Below are positions 13,731 to 17,279 of a DNA stretch of 17,279 nt, piece after piece. The first letter of the stretch is position 1. Every line of letters starts with the position of its first letter. The position numbers and the translations under genes were made by a program. The notes below the pieces were generated by a model. It had not been told where the DNA came from. It worked only from the letters and a program-made list of their open reading frames with translations, and searched no databases. Origin of the DNA: F1-120-MAGs238 sp964484185 (GTDB lineage: Bacteria; Planctomycetota; Phycisphaerae; Phycisphaerales; UBA1924); NCBI GenBank assembly GCA_964484185.1, contig CAZAEQ010000063.1, positions 1 through 17,279 on the forward strand, in the 5' to 3' direction.

Positions 13731-15932
13731 TTACGCACGCAGATCGAAGCGATCAAGGTTCATAACCTTCACCCACGCGGCGATGAAATCACGCACGAAT
13801 ATCTGCTGCGAATCGCGGCACGCATAGACCTCTGCCAGGGCACGGAGCTGCGAGTTGGAACCAAAGACGAGATCAACGACCGTTCCCGTCCATTTCAGTT
13901 CGCCCGATGCACGATCGCGACCTTCCAGAACACCTTCTGCAGTCGCCGACTTCTGCCACTTCGTGTTCATGTCGAGCAGGTTGACGAAGAAGTCGTTAGA
14001 CAATGTCTCAGGGCGCTGAGTAAATACGCCGTGCTTAGACTTTCCTGCGTTGGTGTTCAGAACCCGCATGCCTCCCATCAGCACTGTCATCTCCGGCGCA
14101 GTGAGACTCATCAGGTTCGCGCGATCAATCAGCAACTCCGTGGCGATCGGCTCGTTCACCCTCCGCACGTAATTGCGGAAGCCGTCGGCATGGGGTTCGA
14201 GCACTGCGAAGGAGTCTACATCGGTCTGATCCTGAGTTGCATCGGTTCGACCCGGCGTGAACGGTACCGTTACATTGTGCCCGGCCTTCTTCGCCGCGGC
14301 TTCGATTGCCGCGCAGCCACCAAGCACGATGAGATCGGCGAGTGAGACCTTTTTGCCGCCGGAGGATTTGGTGTTGAATTCGTTTTGAATCGCCTCAAGT
14401 TTCTGAAGGACTTGAGCCAACTCTGTGGGCTGGTTGGATTCCCAGTCTTTTTGCGGCGACAGGCGGATACGAGCTCCATTGGCACCGCCGCGCTTGTCGC
14501 TGTTGCGGAACGTTGCGGCGGATGCCCAGGCGGTGCTCACAAGTTGCGAGATCGTGAGACCTGAGGCGAGGATCGTGCTCTTGAGTGAAGCCACATCGGC
14601 AGCCTCAATCAGCGCGTGCTTGACTTGCGGAACTGGATCCTGCCAGATGAGATCTTCGGAAGGGACTTCTGGGCCGAGGTACCGGGCACGCGGACCCATA
14701 TCGCGATGCGTCAGCTTAAACCAGGCTCTGGCAAATGCATTCGCGAACTGGTCTGGATGTGCCAAGAACCGACGCGAGATCTTTTCGTAGACCGGGTCGA
14801 AACGCAGCGCAAGGTCAGTGGTAAGCATCGAAGGTGCGTGTCGCTTTGATGGATCAAATGCATCGGGCACCAGACCGGAACCGGCGTTGTTCCTGGGTTT
14901 CCATTGATGTGCGCCTGCTGGGCTCTTGGTCAATTCCCATTCAAAGCCAAACAGATTCTCGAAAAAGTTGTTGCTCCATTGTGTTGGCGACTTGGTCCAG
15001 GTAACTTCGAGTCCGCTGGTGATGCAGTCGGCACCTTTGCCCGTACCAAATCGACTCATCCAGCCGAGGCCTTGTTCTTCGATGCCCGCGGCTTCCGGCT
15101 CGGACCCTACAAGTTTGGCATCGCCTGCACCATGAGTCTTGCCAAACGTGTGCCCGCCAGCGATCAGCGCAACCGTCTCCTCGTCGTTCATCGCCATGCG
15201 GGCGAATGTTTCGCGGATGTCTTTCGCGGCAGCGAGAGGATCTGGTGTCCCATTGGGTCCTTCAGGATTCACATAGATCAGGCCCATTTGAACTGCCGCG
15301 AGCGGGTTTTCAAGCTGACGTTCGCCGGAGTAGCGCTCATCAGCGAGCCATTTCTTCTCAGAGCCCCAATACGTGGTTTCATCCGGTTCCCAGGTGTCTT
15401 CGCGTCCGCCGGCAAAGCCAAAGGTCTTGAACCCCATGGATTCGAGCGCAACGTTTCCAGCGAGGATGAAGAGATCAGCCCATGAGAGTTTGTTGCCGTA
15501 CTTCTGCTTGATCGGCCACAGGAGTCTGCGTGCCTTATCGAGGTTGGCGTTGTCGGGCCAGCTGTTGAGTGGCGCGAATCGCTGCTGACCTGCGCCGCCG
15601 CCGCCGCGGCCATCGGCGATTCGGTAGGTGCCAGCGCTGTGCCATGCCATACGAATGAACAGGGGGCCATAGTGGCCGAAGTCTGCGGGCCACCAATCCT
15701 GGGAATCGGTCATCAGCGCGGACAGGTCTGCCTTCACTGACTTGAGATCGAGGGTCTTGAACTCTTTCGCGTAATTGAATTCCCGGCTCATTGGGTTGGA
15801 TAAATATGAGTTCTGGTGCAGGAATTTCAAATTGAGCTGCTTGGGCCACCACGCCGCATTTGTTGATGCGCCAGCCAGCGCACTTTGACGCGTTCCGGCG
15901 GCGAATGGACACTTGCTTGTATTCTCTTGCAT
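13731..15932 (-). CDS. katG: Catalase-peroxidase
   Basis: A 733-residue bifunctional haem enzyme that removes H2O2 as catalase and broad peroxidase. All key residues are seen: distal R94-W97-H98 in FIRMAWHSAGTYR, Y220 in LIYVNPEGPNG and M246 in ARMAMND, which with W97 make the Met-Tyr-Trp adduct required for catalase activity, proximal H261 in GGHTFGKTHGAG, and W312 in WTKSPTQWSNNFF. Numbering trails M. tuberculosis KatG by 9-10, so no internal gap exists before residue 312. The haem-free C-terminal domain is complete (to about 730). The N-terminus has CPFAAG, common in this family, and no signal peptide, so it is cytoplasmic. Start ATG 15932 has AAGGA 8 bases upstream, and that site overlaps the stop codon of perR 11 bases away: the two genes are an operon, probably translationally coupled. 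H2O2 induction through the upstream regulator is expected. Confidence 0.98.
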   Translation of the reverse strand: MQENTSKCPFAAGTRQSALAGASTNAAWWPKQLNLKFLHQNSYLSNPMSREFNYAKEFKTLDLKSVKADLSALMTDSQDWWPADFGHYGPLFIRMAWHSAGTYRIADGRGGGGAGQQRFAPLNSWPDNANLDKARRLLWPIKQKYGNKLSWADLFILAGNVALESMGFKTFGFAGGREDTWEPDETTYWGSEKKWLADERYSGERQLENPLAAVQMGLIYVNPEGPNGTPDPLAAAKDIRETFARMAMNDEETVALIAGGHTFGKTHGAGDAKLVGSEPEAAGIEEQGLGWMSRFGTGKGADCITSGLEVTWTKSPTQWSNNFFENLFGFEWELTKSPAGAHQWKPRNNAGSGLVPDAFDPSKRHAPSMLTTDLALRFDPVYEKISRRFLAHPDQFANAFARAWFKLTHRDMGPRARYLGPEVPSEDLIWQDPVPQVKHALIEAADVASLKSTILASGLTISQLVSTAWASAATFRNSDKRGGANGARIRLSPQKDWESNQPTELAQVLQKLEAIQNEFNTKSSGGKKVSLADLIVLGGCAAIEAAAKKAGHNVTVPFTPGRTDATQDQTDVDSFAVLEPHADGFRNYVRRVNEPIATELLIDRANLMSLTAPEMTVLMGGMRVLNTNAGKSKHGVFTQRPETLSNDFFVNLLDMNTKWQKSATAEGVLEGRDRASGELKWTGTVVDLVFGSNSQLRALAEVYACRDSQQIFVRDFIAAWVKVMNLDRFDLRA

Positions 15933-15943
15933 TGTGATGTTCC

Positions 15944-16432
15944 TTAAATGGGCCTGTTTGAAGTATTCGGCTGAGTTGTTGAGGCGATTTCGGATGGACT
16001 GATCTTGGAAACCGGGGTACGTGCGAGACACTCTGCGCAAACTCCCCAATAGATTACTTCTGCCTCATCAATTTGAAATCCAGATGTGTTGGCATTGGTC
16101 AGGCACGGTGCTTCGCCAACCGCGCAATCAACGTCAACGGTTTTGCTGCACGTGCGACAGATCATGTGATGGTGGTTGTCTCCCACGCGATCTTCGTAAC
16201 GCGCTGCAGATCCTGCAGGTTCAATGCGTCTGATGATTCCTTTTTCGACCAGGACTGCAAGTGCGTCATACACCGCCTGACGCGAGATGGCACCGATCTT
16301 GGCACGGACTTTTTCAGTGACGGAATCTGCTGTGCAATGTGGTCGCGCTGAGACCGCGCGGAGCACTGCCAGCCGTTGCGCAGTGATTTGAACCTCGTGA
16401 TCCTGAAGTAGTTTCTCGAACCGGTTGGACAT
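15944..16432 (-). CDS. Fur-family peroxide regulator, PerR-like
   Basis: A 162-residue DNA-binding repressor of the Fur family. The winged helix is at about 10-72 (ITAQRLAVLRAVS, then ISRQAVYDALAVLVEKG as recognition helix). Two CxxC pairs for structural zinc are present: C92-C95 and C132-C135. Residues matching the PerR regulatory metal site are all conserved: H32, D81, H87, H89 and D100; an Asp rather than Glu at the last position favours PerR over Fur. PerR is inactivated by metal-catalysed oxidation of His with H2O2. It is transcribed ahead of katG (11 bases apart), as in actinobacterial furA-katG. Start ATG 16432 is preferred over 16492 because the upstream extension overlaps the operators and promoter; the deduced transcript start is within two bases of this ATG. 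The tail after about residue 140 is polar and probably disordered. Confidence 0.9.
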   Translation of the reverse strand: MSNRFEKLLQDHEVQITAQRLAVLRAVSARPHCTADSVTEKVRAKIGAISRQAVYDALAVLVEKGIIRRIEPAGSAARYEDRVGDNHHHMICRTCSKTVDVDCAVGEAPCLTNANTSGFQIDEAEVIYWGVCAECLARTPVSKISPSEIASTTQPNTSNRPI

Positions 16433-16440
16433 CGGCAAAC

Positions 16441-16468
16441 ACCATAGCTTGATTATGGACATTGTCAA
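16441..16468 (-). promoter_or_regulatory. perR-katG promoter with overlapping operator
   Basis: On the reverse strand TTGACA (16468-16463, perfect -35), a 16-base spacer and TATGGT (16446-16441, four of six) form a promoter. The inverted repeat TTGACAATG..CATAATCAA (16468-16449, seven of nine positions symmetrical) covers the -35 and spacer, where a bound Fur-family repressor would block RNA polymerase. Only 8 bases separate the -10 from the ATG at 16432, so the mRNA is probably leaderless. Confidence 0.62.
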
Positions 16469-16476
16469 GAGTTGGA

Positions 16477-16492
16477 TTGATTCCATTATCAA
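16477..16492. promoter_or_regulatory. Second Fur/PerR-type inverted repeat
   Basis: TTGATTCCATTATCAA has symmetric ends (TTGAT..ATCAA) and resembles the proximal repeat. Its centre is 26 bases from that of the proximal one, just upstream of the -35. It may allow cooperative binding. Assignment is by position and resemblance only. Confidence 0.5.
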
Positions 16493-16666
16493 AGTTGTCG
16501 GGTAGCGATTCGGGAGCTGGCAAAGAGATGCTGAGCGCCCAGGCTAAGAGCCGTTCAACTGTCTCTGGCTGAAGCTAATGGGCGCAGGCGACACCTTAAC
16601 ACTTGAAGGTTGCACCAATGACCAAGTTGTCCAATGAAACTTGGGGCGGCACACTAGAGTGGTTGC

Positions 16667-17279
16667 ATGAATCGAATGATCCTTGGCATCGCCCTCGCGT
16701 TGTTGTTCGCACCGATCGAGCGTGCGGCAGCTGATGACTTGGAAAAAGGGTTCGTTTCACCAAGCGATGCCACCAGGCCCCGGTGCTATTGGTATTGGCT
16801 TGATGGGTACATCAGCCTGGCTGGGATTACTCAAGATCTTGAAGCGATGAAGCGAGTCGGTATTGGCGAGGCGTATATCGGAATGATCGACGAGCAGAGC
16901 GGGATCGCCGCCAATCCCCAACTCACGCCGCTGAGAGAGCCGTGGTGGGGAACGATGGTTCATGCGATCCGCGAGGGAACGCGACTTGGTGTCGATATCG
17001 GCATCTTCAATTCACCGGGCTGGAGCCAGTCTGGCGGGCCCTGGATCAAGCCGCATCAGTCGGCACGCTACCTGTCGTTCCCGGAAATTCGTGTGACCGG
17101 TCCGACGCGATTCGATGGCAAGCTCCCAAAACCACAGGGGTCGTTCCAAGACGTAGCGGTGATGGCGTTTCGCGCCCCTGAAAGCGATGTCGCCGATAGC
17201 GGTAAGCAGACCCGTACCAGTTCGACAGTGACGATTGAGTTTCCCGCCGCGATTCTTGCGAGAAGTGTGTCAGTTCAGC
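16667..17279 (+). CDS. GH106-like alpha-L-rhamnosidase, N-terminal part (partial)
   Basis: 204 codons are in the window and the frame is open to the right edge. Residues 1-24 are a signal peptide (MNRMILGIALALLFAPIERA, then AA cleavage region). From about residue 30 the text matches the GH106 opening: P-x-x-ARPRCYWYWLDG, then GITQDLEAMKRVGIGEAYIG, PWWGTMVHAIREGTRLGVDI and NSPGWSQSGGPWIKP. GH106 enzymes release alpha-L-rhamnose from pectin, ulvan and glycosides. The catalytic acids lie further downstream and are not visible. The start follows from the signal peptide; no clear Shine-Dalgarno exists. With the GH95 and SASA genes it points to use of deoxy-sugar-rich glycans. The gap before it (16493-16666) contains the perR operator side and nothing else I can name. 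Confidence 0.85.
   Translation, partial: MNRMILGIALALLFAPIERAAADDLEKGFVSPSDATRPRCYWYWLDGYISLAGITQDLEAMKRVGIGEAYIGMIDEQSGIAANPQLTPLREPWWGTMVHAIREGTRLGVDIGIFNSPGWSQSGGPWIKPHQSARYLSFPEIRVTGPTRFDGKLPKPQGSFQDVAVMAFRAPESDVADSGKQTRTSSTVTIEFPAAILARSVSVQ

Noticed and set aside
1..17279. CRISPR array, transposase, integrase, defence or secondary-metabolite system
   Set aside because: No regularly spaced repeats, no IS ends, and no genes of these families seen on either strand.

Overview
The window looks like a piece of a Planctomycetota-type genome, possibly a Phycisphaerae relative. This is an inference from the planctomycete-like short HPF protein, the mix of Shine-Dalgarno-led and SD-less starts, and the secreted sugar-hydrolase/esterase genes; no 16S or other marker is present. 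It begins at what looks like a raw assembly edge: poly-G tracts at 1-10 and 75-86 corrupt the end of a reverse-strand tryptophan synthase beta gene.

Layout. 1-3416 holds housekeeping and transport genes: trpB (-, partial), a Spinster-like MFS transporter (+) and dihydroorotase pyrC (-), with a yjdM/phnA zinc-ribbon gene (-) upstream of pyrC. 4093-9246 carries two exported carbohydrate-active proteins on the + strand: a SASA/SGNH acetylesterase with a long unassigned C-terminal half, and a GH95 alpha-L-fucosidase lipoprotein. A third, the N-terminus of a GH106-like alpha-L-rhamnosidase, runs off the right end (16667-17279). Together they suggest attack on an acetylated polysaccharide rich in fucose and rhamnose; no SusC/SusD pair or sulfatase is in view.

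9434-12120 is a membrane-transport block on the - strand: a TerC/Alx-family metal exporter followed by an SbtA-type sodium-dependent bicarbonate permease. The terC leader contains a clear yybP-ykoY manganese riboswitch (11846-11987) with a -10 element just upstream, so this unit is probably induced by Mn2+. Divergent from it are a short HPF/RaiA-like ribosome-associated protein and a PGPGW-family membrane protein.

13116-13634 contains a GIY-YIG nuclease gene directly behind a tRNA-Pro(GGG) that has its own promoter and intrinsic terminator. A decayed second GIY-YIG fragment lies at 9250-9333. 13731-16492 is an oxidative-stress operon: a PerR-like Fur-family regulator and katG, 11 bases apart, behind two inverted-repeat operators; the nearer one overlaps a promoter that places transcription start almost on the perR ATG. 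I saw no CRISPR array, integrase, transposase, or defence system in the window; the least explained items are the esterase's C-terminal half, the riboswitch-terC-sbtA unit and the GIY-YIG relic.
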